DNA of 18,050 bases from RUG563 sp964549135 (GCA_964549135.1 CAZJUJ010000058.1:1-18050), one strand, 5' to 3'. Positions 7,164 through 15,226 are shown, numbered from the stretch's first letter. Notes: generated from the letters alone by a model not told the origin. Translations and numbers: made by a program.

Positions 7164-7205
7164 GATAGGCGCAACAAGCGCTATGAAATTCGTGTGGCGG
7201 CAAAA

Positions 7206-7925
7206 TCAGAGCAGCTTGCCCGCGGCGCGATCCACCAGGATGGTCACATGGGGATGCGTGCGCAGGATGGAGGCGGGCACGCGGGGGGTCACGGGGCCGG
7301 TGACGGTTTTGAGAATGGCCTCAGCCTTATCCTCGCCCATGGCCACCAGCACAACTTCCTTGGCAGCCATGATGCCGCCGATGCCCAGGCTGATGGCGCG
7401 CCGGGGCACATCCTTTTCGCTGTCGAAGAAGCGGCGGTTGGCCTGGATGGTGCTTTCGGTCAGCTCCACGATCTGGTTGCCATAGGTGAAGGAATCGGCG
7501 GGCTCATTGAAGCCGATGTGGCCATTGCGGCCGATGCCCAGCAGCTGCATATCGATGCCGCCCGCGGCCTGAATGGCGGCGTCATAGCGGGCGCATTCTG
7601 CAGCCAGATCGGCGGCATTGCCATCGGGCACGAAATGGGCCTTCATGTTGATGTGATCAAACAGCTCCTGCTGCATGAAGGTATGATAGCTGCACGCGTG
7701 ATTCTGGGGCAGGGCGCAATATTCATCCAGATTATAGCTGACGCAGCGGGAGAAATCCAGCGCACCGAGGCGATGGAGGGCGATCAATTCCTGATAGCAG
7801 CCGATGGGCGAAGAACCGGTGGCCAGGCCCAGCACGCTATCGGGCTTGCGAATGACCTGGGATGCAAAAAGGACAGCCGCAGCCTTGCCGACCTGCTGCG
7901 CATTTTCCAACACATGTACCTGCAT
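7206..7925 (-). CDS. nagB: Glucosamine-6-phosphate deaminase
   Basis: Cytosolic enzyme converting glucosamine 6-phosphate to fructose 6-phosphate and ammonia, the last step of GlcNAc catabolism and of amino-sugar recycling from the wall. The 239 residues are normal for the Gram-positive type. Visible motifs: phosphate loop GLATGSSPIGCYQEL (33-47), VSYNLDEY with Asp67 (62-69) and GIGRNGHIGFNEP (130-142) with His136 and Glu141. The reading frame extends upstream to 7985, but ATG 7923-7925 is preceded by AGGAGG at 8 nt, starts the family-typical MQVHVLENAQQVG, and leaves room for the promoter at 7957-7985. It is a single-gene unit with its own promoter and terminator, isolated between two repeat tracts; no nagA or amino-sugar transporter is nearby. 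Confidence 0.96.
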   Translation of the reverse strand: MQVHVLENAQQVGKAAAVLFASQVIRKPDSVLGLATGSSPIGCYQELIALHRLGALDFSRCVSYNLDEYCALPQNHACSYHTFMQQELFDHINMKAHFVPDGNAADLAAECARYDAAIQAAGGIDMQLLGIGRNGHIGFNEPADSFTYGNQIVELTESTIQANRRFFDSEKDVPRRAISLGIGGIMAAKEVVLVAMGEDKAEAILKTVTGPVTPRVPASILRTHPHVTILVDRAAGKLL

Positions 7926-7956
7926 AATTTCAGCCTCCTGTGCATTCTTTTGCTTT

Positions 7957-7985
7957 ATTATATCACTGCCGCTGCAATTATGCAA
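7957..7985 (-). promoter_or_regulatory. Promoter of nagB
   Basis: On the minus strand TTGCAT (7985-7980), a 17-nt spacer and TATAAT (7962-7957). The direct repeat ATTGCA-TA-ATTGCA overlaps the -35 and may be a regulator site, although it is short. The predicted leader is about 25 nt. Confidence 0.85.
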
Positions 7986-8040
7986 TCATTTTTGCGCTTT
8001 TTTGCTTTTTTAGGATTCATCTGCCCGCAGCTGGATCGAT

Positions 8041-8067
8041 CCCAGCATCTTGGACGTGCAAGCTGGG
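8041..8067. other. Imperfect hairpin upstream of nagB
   Basis: CCCAG-cat-CTTG pairs with CAAG-CTGGG across a 6-nt loop. It lies about 55 bp upstream of the nagB promoter and is not followed by a T-run on either strand. The role is unknown and it may be chance. Confidence 0.3.
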
Positions 8068-8079
8068 GAACGCGCCTTA

Positions 8080-8400
8080 GGATGGTTTGATTATATGAAA
8101 AAGTGCGAGCGGTTGCTTGCGATCTGGGATGATTTTGTCATATGAGAATCGTTGGCGGTTGCTCGCTCTTTTGATGCTTTGGTACACGAAAAAGGTGCGG
8201 GCAGGGTTTGGTTGGGTGGGATGATTTGGGTGTATGAAAGAGGTGCGGCGGGGGGATTTGGGGAGGTTGCGTGGGTATATGAAGGAGGTGTGGGCGGGGG
8301 TGCGAAGCTGCTTGTAGAATGGGTTGGGGCGCGAAGCTGCTTGTAGGAAGGGCGAGGGGCGATTTTGAATGATTTGACGACATGAGAATTTGATTACACG
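8080..8400. repeat. Degenerate G-rich array, about 47-bp period
   Basis: Related units start near 8081, 8127, 8172, 8219 and 8267, with a partial one at about 8385. Each contains something like GGATGATTTG, then TATATGAAAAAGGTGCGGGC and a G/T-rich tail. A second small repeat, GCGAAGCTGCTTGTAG, occurs twice (8302 and 8331). The plus strand is G-rich: bases 8221-8280 hold 29 G and 3 C, the reverse of the 5-7 kb tract. The last unit runs into the terminator hairpin at 8401-8427. No supported gene is present in the stretch. Confidence 0.7.
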
Positions 8401-8427
8401 AAAAAAAGAGCGGGCGAATGCCCGCTC
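8401..8427 (-). terminator. Intrinsic terminator of the Cys-pair repeat protein gene
   Basis: On the minus strand GAGCGGGC (8427-8420), loop ATTC, GCCCGCTC (8415-8408), then seven T (8407-8401). Eight perfect pairs; it begins 16 nt after the stop codon. Confidence 0.95.
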
Positions 8428-8442
8428 TCAGGAGTGATTGAA

Positions 8443-10449
8443 TTACTGGATGATGGACTTCATGGCTTCGATCTGAGCATCGTCAGCAGAGAAACCGGTG
8501 ACGCCAGCGCCAATCGCATTGTAATCAGCGGTCAGCAGCACGGAGATGATCACGTTGGTATCTTCGCCGATAGCGATGGGAGTACCGAAAGCGCATTCCT
8601 GAGCCTTGCCAGCGGCCAGAGCAGCCAGGTCAGAGTAGATCAGCAGGGATTCCGCAGTGACCTTGATCTGGGAGGCAGCGGTGTCATAATTGACGGTCAG
8701 GGTGCCATTGGCGATAACGACGGTGACGGTACCGACCACATACTGGTTGGAAGCAACCAGGGGATAGGTGAAGGTGCCTTCAACGGTCAGATCGATGGGG
8801 GTGACACGATACCAGTCACTGCCGCCGATCAGTTCGCGGGTGGTGGGGCCGTAGGAGGTGAGGGTGTTGGAGTAGCGCATCACGGTGTAGGGAACAACCT
8901 TGCGATCCACTTCTTCGTCGCAGACTTCGCAGATCTTCTTGGCCAGACCATCAGCTTCGGGGGTGGGCTCAACAACGACCTTCCAGGAAGCCTTGTGGCC
9001 GGGAGCCTTGATGATGACATTCAGTTCTTCGTAATCGCATTTTTCGCAGCCGATATCCTGAATACCATCCAGGGTGCAGGTGGCTTCGTTCTTCACATCA
9101 TAGGTGTAGGTGTGGCCGGTAGCAGGAACAACAACGGTTTCGCCGTTCATACCGCAGCGAGCGCAAACGAGCATTTCTTTGCCGTCCTTGGTGCAGGTGG
9201 GCTTCACTTCCTGTTCGGGATTGGTATCGGACCAGTCATGACCGAGAGCGGGGATGGGACGAAGATCAAGCCGGGCACCGCAGTTGACGCAGCAGAGTTC
9301 TTCCTGACCATCCAAGACACAGGTAGCAGCTTCAACCACTTCCCATTTATCAAAAGGAACATGATCAACCTTGGCGACCTTCTCGGTATCTTCCTTGTCG
9401 CAAACAGAGCATTTCCAAACCTTCTCGCCTTCCTTGGCGCAGGTAGGTTCATTGTTCTTGTACAGGATAGAGAAATCATGGGCGAACTTTACAACATTCT
9501 GCTTGTCGTCGGCGCCGCAGTTCTTGCAGGCATAGAGATCATAACCATCGGTTTCGGTGTTGCAGTCGGGCTCCACGGTTTCTTTGTATTCCCAGTCATG
9601 GCCGGTAGCAGCGATGGGATCGATTTCGATCTTGGTGCAGCCTTCGTTCTCGCACTGGTAGGCGGTGCCGCCATCCACGGTGCAGGTGGGATCGCTATAG
9701 CCAGCAACCTTCTTGCCGGTGAACTTATGGCCAAGAGCGGGGATTTCTTCAGTCCAGCTCTCAGTGCAGGAGCCATTGGCGCACTGCCAGACATTGAAGC
9801 CCTTGGCTTCGCAAGTGGCATCCTTATGACCGACGCAGTTGGTGAGCTTATGACCCTGCGCTTCAACTACACGATTTTCGGTATAGGTGCAGCCGGTGTG
9901 CTTGCACTTCCAGACAACGATGCCGTCCTCTTCGCAGGTAACGGACTTCTGGGTGGAAGCGGCATACATTTCGTGACCAGTAGCCTTGAGGGGCAGCTGA
10001 TACTCATCCTTGCAGTCGGGGCAGGTCATGACATTGTAGCCATCCTCGGTGCAGGTGGGCATAACGGTCTTGGTGTTGGTATAGGTGCCATGGCCCTTGG
10101 CAGGGATAGTAACGGTGGACTGATTGCCAAGGCAAGCGGGGCACCGATAGTAATCCGTGCCAGCCGCGGTGCAGGTGGGCATATCAGTCTTGTAGTTGAC
10201 AGACGGAGCATGCTTGCCGGTAGCGGGAATAACTTCCTTCTGAATCTTGTTATTGCCGTAGGGGCAATCCTTGTCAGTGCAGTTCTGACGGGTGATGGAG
10301 CCGTTGCCACCGCAGGTAGCGGGAACCACGATATCCTCAGCAGGGTTACAGACATGCTTAGGTTCGGTTTCGCTGGCCAGTGCGCTCATGCAGGTACACA
10401 CGAGAAGCACAGACAGCAGAGCCACGAGAACGAGTTTCCACTGTTTCAT
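8443..10449 (-). CDS. Secreted Cys-pair repeat protein, about 12 repeats
   Basis: A 668-residue exported protein of unknown function. A signal peptide (1 to about 26, SALA before SETE) is followed by about 12 units of roughly 40 residues (about 33-520). Each follows the pattern TC-x3-G-x5-C-x2-C-x(10-15)-P-A-x-G-H, for example 128-159 and 418-446. Such repeats are common in Clostridia surface proteins; the paired cysteines suggest small metal- or disulfide-stabilised folds. The last unit has lost its leading Cys (EPTPEADG near 495). A C-terminal domain (about 521-668) looks beta-rich and has no recognised family. No LPxTG motif, terminal membrane helix or lipobox is seen, so how it stays at the cell is unclear. 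ATG 10449 has GGAGG 8 nt upstream; an in-frame ATG at 10473 lacks a site. A consensus promoter, a strong terminator and visibly less GC-rich coding sequence than neighbours suggest high expression. Confidence 0.9.
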   Translation of the reverse strand: MKQWKLVLVALLSVLLVCTCMSALASETEPKHVCNPAEDIVVPATCGGNGSITRQNCTDKDCPYGNNKIQKEVIPATGKHAPSVNYKTDMPTCTAAGTDYYRCPACLGNQSTVTIPAKGHGTYTNTKTVMPTCTEDGYNVMTCPDCKDEYQLPLKATGHEMYAASTQKSVTCEEDGIVVWKCKHTGCTYTENRVVEAQGHKLTNCVGHKDATCEAKGFNVWQCANGSCTESWTEEIPALGHKFTGKKVAGYSDPTCTVDGGTAYQCENEGCTKIEIDPIAATGHDWEYKETVEPDCNTETDGYDLYACKNCGADDKQNVVKFAHDFSILYKNNEPTCAKEGEKVWKCSVCDKEDTEKVAKVDHVPFDKWEVVEAATCVLDGQEELCCVNCGARLDLRPIPALGHDWSDTNPEQEVKPTCTKDGKEMLVCARCGMNGETVVVPATGHTYTYDVKNEATCTLDGIQDIGCEKCDYEELNVIIKAPGHKASWKVVVEPTPEADGLAKKICEVCDEEVDRKVVPYTVMRYSNTLTSYGPTTRELIGGSDWYRVTPIDLTVEGTFTYPLVASNQYVVGTVTVVIANGTLTVNYDTAASQIKVTAESLLIYSDLAALAAGKAQECAFGTPIAIGEDTNVIISVLLTADYNAIGAGVTGFSADDAQIEAMKSIIQ

Positions 10450-10552
10450 TTTGTCTTCCTCCGTTTTTGTCATTTATATCGACGCATGAGCGCGTTGATA
10501 TCTGATGACAGAGTAATGAATGTTAGAACAGCAATCGCCTCCTGGCCCGTTT

Positions 10553-10595
10553 CGCCTCATGCCACCCATGAAGGCATCATATGTGGCGGCAGGCG
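10553..10595 (-). promoter_or_regulatory. Possible 5' UTR hairpin of the Cys-pair repeat gene
   Basis: In the roughly 155-nt leader, CGCCT-gcc-GCCAC pairs with GTGGC-atg-AGGCG (two 5-bp helices around a 3x3 internal loop), with a possible inner ATGA/TCAT pairing. It matches no riboswitch I recognise. It may be a stabilising leader structure or chance. Confidence 0.35.
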
Positions 10596-10610
10596 CTGTT
10601 CCATGCAGTT

Positions 10611-10639
10611 ATTATAGCATTGTGAAATCGTCCTGTCAA
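10611..10639 (-). promoter_or_regulatory. Consensus sigma-A promoter of the Cys-pair repeat gene
   Basis: On the minus strand a perfect TTGACA (10639-10634), a 17-nt spacer and a perfect TATAAT (10616-10611). Start is predicted near 10604, leaving a leader of about 155 nt before the ATG at 10449. It is the strongest promoter in the window. Confidence 0.92.
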
Positions 10640-10796
10640 CGATAAAATTAACAAATTTTTGTCGGGCGCTTAAATTTTACTTTGGCAAATAGAGAACATG
10701 ATCCCGATATTGCCAAATTATGCATTACCAGAAAGATGCATAAAAATTTTTCTGTATTTTTTCTGTCAGCGCAGGAAAATGCTTCCGTCCGGGGGC

Positions 10797-10820
10797 AAAA
10801 GAAAAGCGCCCCCGGGGCGC
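10797..10820 (-). terminator. Intrinsic terminator of the htrA-like gene
   Basis: On the minus strand GCGCCC (10820-10815), 3-nt loop, GGGCGC (10811-10806), then TTTTCTTTT. It lies about 40 nt past the stop. A competing helix, CCGGGGGC with GCCCCCGG, can form across the A-rich stretch on the plus strand. Confidence 0.8.
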
Positions 10821-10859
10821 AGGGCGCGCCCAGGGAGCGGGGAGAAAGGACGGACGGCA

Positions 10860-12128
10860 TTACATATTCAGGTTATCAATCACCCGGAGGACAACCTCCA
10901 GATCGATATATTCGCCATCGCCGATCTGGGAAAGATCGAGGCTATTCTGCCCGGCGAACTGGGCCAGGCCCTCGGCGCGGAAGACCTTGAGCTTGAGGGT
11001 ATCGCCCTCCTGGCAGGACTGCAGGCGGGTCTGCAGATCGGTCATGGTGGAAATCACCTGACCATCCACCTCCACGATGATATCCCCGGGGAGGATTGCG
11101 CCCTCTTCGGCGGGAGAGCCGCTTTCCACCTCATGGACGAAGACGCCCTGGGGCAATTTAGCGCTGACACCGGAAGCGATGGTAGCACCGGTGATGCCCA
11201 GGCGGGGCTTGCCATGGAGGGGGGAAGAAGCGCTGGCGCTCTGGGCCTGGGAAGCGGAGGATACGGGGTTTTCGCCGGTATAGGCGCGGAGAACCTCCTC
11301 CAGCAGGGGCTTAGCCACATTGATGGGGATGCACATGCCGATATTATCGATGGTGGTAGAGAAGAGGCCGGAGGAAGAATACTTCCGGGCGGGAATACCC
11401 TGAAGCTGGCCCAGGGTATTGAACATGCCGCCGCCGGAATTGCCGGAATTGATGGCGGCATCCACCTGGATCATGGTATTGGTGATCTGGGTCTGGCGGC
11501 CATAGCGATCATAGGTGGTATCGGTTACCTCCCGATCCAGGGCGGAAACCACGCCCACGGTCATGGTACGGGCAAATTCCTCACCCAAAGGATTGCCGAT
11601 GACGATGGCCCATTCGCCCACCTGGAGCTGATCCGAATCGCCCAGGGGCACGGCGGGCAGATCCAATTCAGGAACCCAGAGGACGGCAATATCCAGATCG
11701 GCATCCGCGCCCACCACCTGGGCATCATATTCGGTTTCGGAATTGGCGATGGTGACGGTGACGCGGGAGGCATCCTCCACCACATGATAATTGGTCAGCA
11801 CATGACCGTAATTGGAAACAACCACGCCAGAGCCGGTGCCGGAGAGGGATTCGCGCTGCTCGCTCCTGCGGCCATAGCCGTAGCCATAGCCATAGCCGTA
11901 GTAGGTGGTAACGGCGTAATTATTGACACCCACCACGCTGTTGCGCACCTGGCTGGCGACCTGGATAAAGGGACTGGTCACCTGCGAGGCATCGGTGGTG
12001 CTATGAATAATGGAAGAGATTTCATCCTCGGGGATGGAATCGGCGCCGGCGGAAAGCAGCGTAGTGCCCAGCATGAGCAGCGCCAGCACAAGCGCCAAGA
12101 GGCCAAGGGAACGGGAACGGATTTTCAT
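10860..12128 (-). CDS. htrA: HtrA/DegP-like S1C serine protease with PDZ domain
   Basis: A 422-residue exported protease that degrades or refolds misfolded envelope proteins. An N-terminal hydrophobic segment (about 9-25, followed by SAGA) may be a cleaved signal peptide or an anchor. A spacer carries a Gly-Tyr run (78-86). The trypsin-like domain (about 95-275) has an intact triad: His115 (TNYHVV), Asp146 (DLDIAVL) and Ser231 (GNSGGG). One PDZ domain follows at about 308-415 (PRLGI, LPGDIIVEVDG). A Ser/Ala-rich linker lies at 288-303. The frame is open further upstream, but ATG 12126-12128 has AGGAGG 7 nt upstream and starts the basic signal-like MKIRSRS. It ends at its own terminator, and an inverted repeat that may be an operator sits about 72 bp upstream. 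It lies behind the radical SAM gene, but no clear -35/-10 pair was found between them. Confidence 0.93.
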   Translation of the reverse strand: MKIRSRSLGLLALVLALLMLGTTLLSAGADSIPEDEISSIIHSTTDASQVTSPFIQVASQVRNSVVGVNNYAVTTYYGYGYGYGYGRRSEQRESLSGTGSGVVVSNYGHVLTNYHVVEDASRVTVTIANSETEYDAQVVGADADLDIAVLWVPELDLPAVPLGDSDQLQVGEWAIVIGNPLGEEFARTMTVGVVSALDREVTDTTYDRYGRQTQITNTMIQVDAAINSGNSGGGMFNTLGQLQGIPARKYSSSGLFSTTIDNIGMCIPINVAKPLLEEVLRAYTGENPVSSASQAQSASASSPLHGKPRLGITGATIASGVSAKLPQGVFVHEVESGSPAEEGAILPGDIIVEVDGQVISTMTDLQTRLQSCQEGDTLKLKVFRAEGLAQFAGQNSLDLSQIGDGEYIDLEVVLRVIDNLNM

Positions 12129-12199
12129 GATGATTCCTCCTTTTAAGTGAAACAGGGGCAAGCCCGTGAATTATCTTCCCCTTTCAGGGTACGGGAAAA

Positions 12200-12221
12200 T
12201 TGTAAACCACGAATTTTACAA
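12200..12221. promoter_or_regulatory. Inverted repeat TTGTAAA-N8-TTTACAA upstream of htrA
   Basis: A perfect 7-bp inverted repeat with an 8-bp spacer, typical in size for a dimeric repressor or response-regulator site. On the minus strand its inner half contains a -10-like TACAAT. It lies 72 bp upstream of the htrA start and 53 bp past the radical SAM stop. No T-run follows, so it is not a terminator. The regulator is not identifiable. Confidence 0.5.
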
Positions 12222-12273
12222 AAGAATGAACAGCGCATGAATGAGATAAGAATAATTGCGGCAAAAATCCGCC

Positions 12274-13143
12274 TCATACGCCGGTGAGATCAAAGGCCGG
12301 AGTATAGGCCGCCTGGGCGGATTCCTTTTCCTGGGTATAGCCCGAAAGGCCCAATTCCTCATAGCAGGCAAGCACCCGGGCGTATTCCTGATCGGTGATC
12401 CGGCGATCCAGCCCCCTGATGGAACACCAGGGCACGGGCGTATACTGGCGCATCAGGGAAACGGGGGTATCGGGGAAATGATCCGCAATATAGCGCAGCA
12501 CGCGGCAGGAATCCATGGTGCAGCCGGGCAGGATCAGGTGGCGGATCAGCGTGCCCCGGCGCAGCATGCCCGCTTCATCATAGACGGCGGGCCCCGTCTG
12601 GCGGCGCATTTCCGCAATCGCCTGGGCGGCGCGGTCAAAATAATCCGGCGCGCCTGCGCACAGGGCGGAAAGGCGGGACGAAAAATGCTTGAAATCGGGC
12701 AGATAGATATCCACCGCGCCCTCCAGCATTTTCAGCGTTTCCACCTTTTCATAGCCCCCGGAATTCCAGACGATGGGAATGCCCGGGCGATACAGGGAAA
12801 GCGCATCCAGAACGGCGGGGATAAAGGGCGTGGCGGTTACCAGATTGATATTATGCGCGCCCTGGCTCTCCAGCAGCCTGAAAATCTCTGCCAGACGGGA
12901 AACGGAAATATCCTTTCCCTCCCCCTGATGGCTGATGGGCGCATTCTGGCAATAGGCACAGCGAAGGGTGCAGCCCGAAAAAAACACCGTGCCGCTGCCC
13001 CGAACGCCCGAAATGCAGGGCTCCTCCCAGAAATGCAGCGCCGCCCGGGCCAGACGCGGCTGCTCCCCCATGCCGCAATAGCCCCGCCGCTCGGCCCGGT
13101 TCACCCCGCAATCCCGGGGACAAAGATGACAATCAGACGCCAT
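12274..13143 (-). CDS. PflX-like radical SAM protein (PFL-activase family)
   Basis: A 289-residue radical SAM protein resembling the PflX/COG1313 group, related to pyruvate formate-lyase activases; its substrate is unknown. An N-terminal Cys cluster, CHLCPRDCGVNR with Cys5, Cys8 and Cys12 plus Cys23, is typical of this group. The SAM-cluster motif is CTLRCAYC (Cys58, Cys62, Cys65), preceded by the group-typical HFWEEPCISG and GSGTVFFSG. LVTATPF (near 100) and LPDFKH also fit. GGGAGG lies 5 nt before ATG 13141-13143; an in-frame GTG 15 nt further upstream overlaps that site and is rejected. The gene follows uvrB by 76 nt in the same direction and may be co-transcribed. A true glycyl-radical-enzyme activase is less likely, because no glycyl radical enzyme gene is in view. 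Confidence 0.9.
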   Translation of the reverse strand: MASDCHLCPRDCGVNRAERRGYCGMGEQPRLARAALHFWEEPCISGVRGSGTVFFSGCTLRCAYCQNAPISHQGEGKDISVSRLAEIFRLLESQGAHNINLVTATPFIPAVLDALSLYRPGIPIVWNSGGYEKVETLKMLEGAVDIYLPDFKHFSSRLSALCAGAPDYFDRAAQAIAEMRRQTGPAVYDEAGMLRRGTLIRHLILPGCTMDSCRVLRYIADHFPDTPVSLMRQYTPVPWCSIRGLDRRITDQEYARVLACYEELGLSGYTQEKESAQAAYTPAFDLTGV

Positions 13144-13219
13144 AGCCGCCTCCCGCACAAAAATCGGTATTTATATAGAAGAAACTCATGCAAAACGCCG
13201 CGCATATCCCGCCCCGGTC

Positions 13220-15226
13220 TTATTTCCGGGTGCGCTCCCGGCGGCGGCGGGCGGGCTGATGCTTATCCATGGGCGCATCCCCGCGAATGGCAAAGAGCTG
13301 ATCCCGCAGCTTGGCCGCCTTTTCAAAATCCAGCTGGGAGGCGGCGGTGAGCATCTGATCCTCCAGCTGGCGGATCCATTCATCCTTCTCGGTCTGCTCC
13401 ATGGTATCGGGCAGATCCTCGGTCACCTTATCGGTGATTTCCAGCAGCGCCCGCACGGCGGTCTTTACCGATTCGGGGGTGATGCCGTTTTCCTGATTAT
13501 ACTGCTCCTGCAGGGCGCGGCGGCGATTGGTTTCCTGAATGGCGCTGAGCATGGAATCGGTCAGCCCATCGGCATACATGATCACCCGGCCCTCCGCATT
13601 GCGGGCAGCGCGGCCGATGGTCTGAATCAGGCTGGTTTCGGAGCGGAGGAAGCCCTCCTTATCCGCATCCAGAATGGCCACCAGCGATACCTCGGGCAGA
13701 TCCAGCCCCTCTCTGAGCAGATTGATGCCCACCAGCACATCATATTCGCCCATGCGCAATTCCCGGATCAGCTTGGTTCTTTCCAGCGTATGAATATCCG
13801 AATGCAGATAGCGCACGCGGATGCCCATCTCATCCAGATAATCGGTAAGCTGCTCGGCCATCTTCTTGGTCAGCGTGGTCACCAGCACCCGCTCCTTCCG
13901 GGCGATGACCTGGTGAATTTCGGATACCAGATCATCCACCTGCCCGGTGGCGGGCCGCACGATGATCCGGGGATCCAATAGCCCCGTGGGGCGGATGATC
14001 TGCTCCACGATCTGATGGGCCTGCTCCCGCTCATAGGCGGAGGGCGTGGCGGAAACATAGATCACCTGGGGCACCCGCTGATAGAATTCATCATAAGTCA
14101 GGGGGCGGTTATCCAAAGCGGAGGGCAGACGGAAGCCATATTCCACCAGCGCGGTTTTTCTGGCCCTGTCCCCGGCATACATGGCCCGGATCTGGGGAAG
14201 GGTCACATGGCTTTCGTCAATCATCACCAGAAAATCCTTGGGGAAATAATCCAGCAGGCAAAAGGGGGGATCGCCGCTCTTCCGCCCGTCAAAATACCGG
14301 CTGTAATTCTCAATGCCCGTGCAGAAGCCGATCTCCCGCAGCATTTCAATATCGTATCGGGTGCGCTGGGCAATGCGCTGGGCCTCCAGCAGCTTGCCCT
14401 CCCGCTCAAATTCCTCCACCCGGGAAAGCATATCCTCCTCGATCTGGCGGATATTCTCCTCCCGATGGGCCACGCTGGTGGCATAATGGGTGGCCGGAAA
14501 AACGGAGGCGTGCTGCACCGTATGCAGCATATGCCCATCCACCACGGAAAATTCGCTCACCCGATCGATCTCATCGCCAAAGAACTCCACCCGCACGCCG
14601 TTTTCCATCTGTCCTGCGGGGATAATCTCCACCGTATCCCCCCGAACGCGGAAATTTCCGCGCTCAAACGCCACATCGTTGCGCTCATACTGGATTTCCA
14701 CCAGGCGGCGCAAAAGCTCCTCCTGGGATAATTCCATGCCCGGGCGCAGGGAAATCATCTGGCCCTCATATTCGCTGGGATCGCCCATGGAATAAATGCA
14801 GCTGACCGAGGCGACAATAATCACATCGCTGCGCTCCTTCAGCGCCGCCGTGGCGCTGTGGCGCAGCCGATCAATTTCTTCATTGACGGCGGAATCCTTT
14901 TCGATATAGGTATCAGAGGAGGCAATATAGGCCTCGGGCTGATAATAATCATAATAAGAAACGAAATATTCCACCGCGCTGTCCGGGAAAAAGGCCCGGA
15001 ATTCGGAGCAAAGCTGGGCCGCCAGCGTTTTATTATGGGCGATAACCAGCGTGGGCTTCTGCACCCGCTCAATGACGGAGGCCATGGTAAAGGTCTTGCC
15101 CGAGCCCGTCACCCCCAGCAGCACCTGGGCGGGCATGCCCTCCCTGACGCCTCTCGCCAGCGCGTCAATGGCCTGGGGCTGATCGCCCTTGGCCTGATAA
15201 GGCGCCTTCAGCACGAATTGATTCAT
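13220..15226 (-). CDS. uvrB: Excinuclease ABC subunit B
   Basis: The 668-residue helicase-like subunit of UvrABC nucleotide excision repair; it takes damaged DNA from UvrA, verifies the lesion and recruits UvrC. Full length for the family. Visible: Walker A GVTGSGKT (38-45), damage-probing beta-hairpin around YYDYYQPEAYI (91-101), Walker B MIDESH (335-340), a helicase motif VI-like QTIGRAARN, and a C-terminal UVR motif (about 625-660, LDFEKAAKLRDQL) that contacts UvrC. The C-terminus ends in a basic RRRRERTRK tail. AAGGAGG lies 7 nt before the ATG. uvrA is not adjacent in this window. The promoter overlaps a LexA-box match, so SOS induction is likely. No clear terminator separates it from the radical SAM gene. 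Confidence 0.98.
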   Translation of the reverse strand: MNQFVLKAPYQAKGDQPQAIDALARGVREGMPAQVLLGVTGSGKTFTMASVIERVQKPTLVIAHNKTLAAQLCSEFRAFFPDSAVEYFVSYYDYYQPEAYIASSDTYIEKDSAVNEEIDRLRHSATAALKERSDVIIVASVSCIYSMGDPSEYEGQMISLRPGMELSQEELLRRLVEIQYERNDVAFERGNFRVRGDTVEIIPAGQMENGVRVEFFGDEIDRVSEFSVVDGHMLHTVQHASVFPATHYATSVAHREENIRQIEEDMLSRVEEFEREGKLLEAQRIAQRTRYDIEMLREIGFCTGIENYSRYFDGRKSGDPPFCLLDYFPKDFLVMIDESHVTLPQIRAMYAGDRARKTALVEYGFRLPSALDNRPLTYDEFYQRVPQVIYVSATPSAYEREQAHQIVEQIIRPTGLLDPRIIVRPATGQVDDLVSEIHQVIARKERVLVTTLTKKMAEQLTDYLDEMGIRVRYLHSDIHTLERTKLIRELRMGEYDVLVGINLLREGLDLPEVSLVAILDADKEGFLRSETSLIQTIGRAARNAEGRVIMYADGLTDSMLSAIQETNRRRALQEQYNQENGITPESVKTAVRALLEITDKVTEDLPDTMEQTEKDEWIRQLEDQMLTAASQLDFEKAAKLRDQLFAIRGDAPMDKHQPARRRRERTRK

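Noticed and set aside
8434..10617. A 727-residue plus-strand protein
   Set aside because: It is antisense to the Cys-pair repeat protein, which has signal peptide, promoter and terminator; the antisense frame has none.
10698..12146. A plus-strand protein opposite htrA
   Set aside because: HtrA has an intact triad and PDZ domain; the opposite frame is a mirror of its codon bias.
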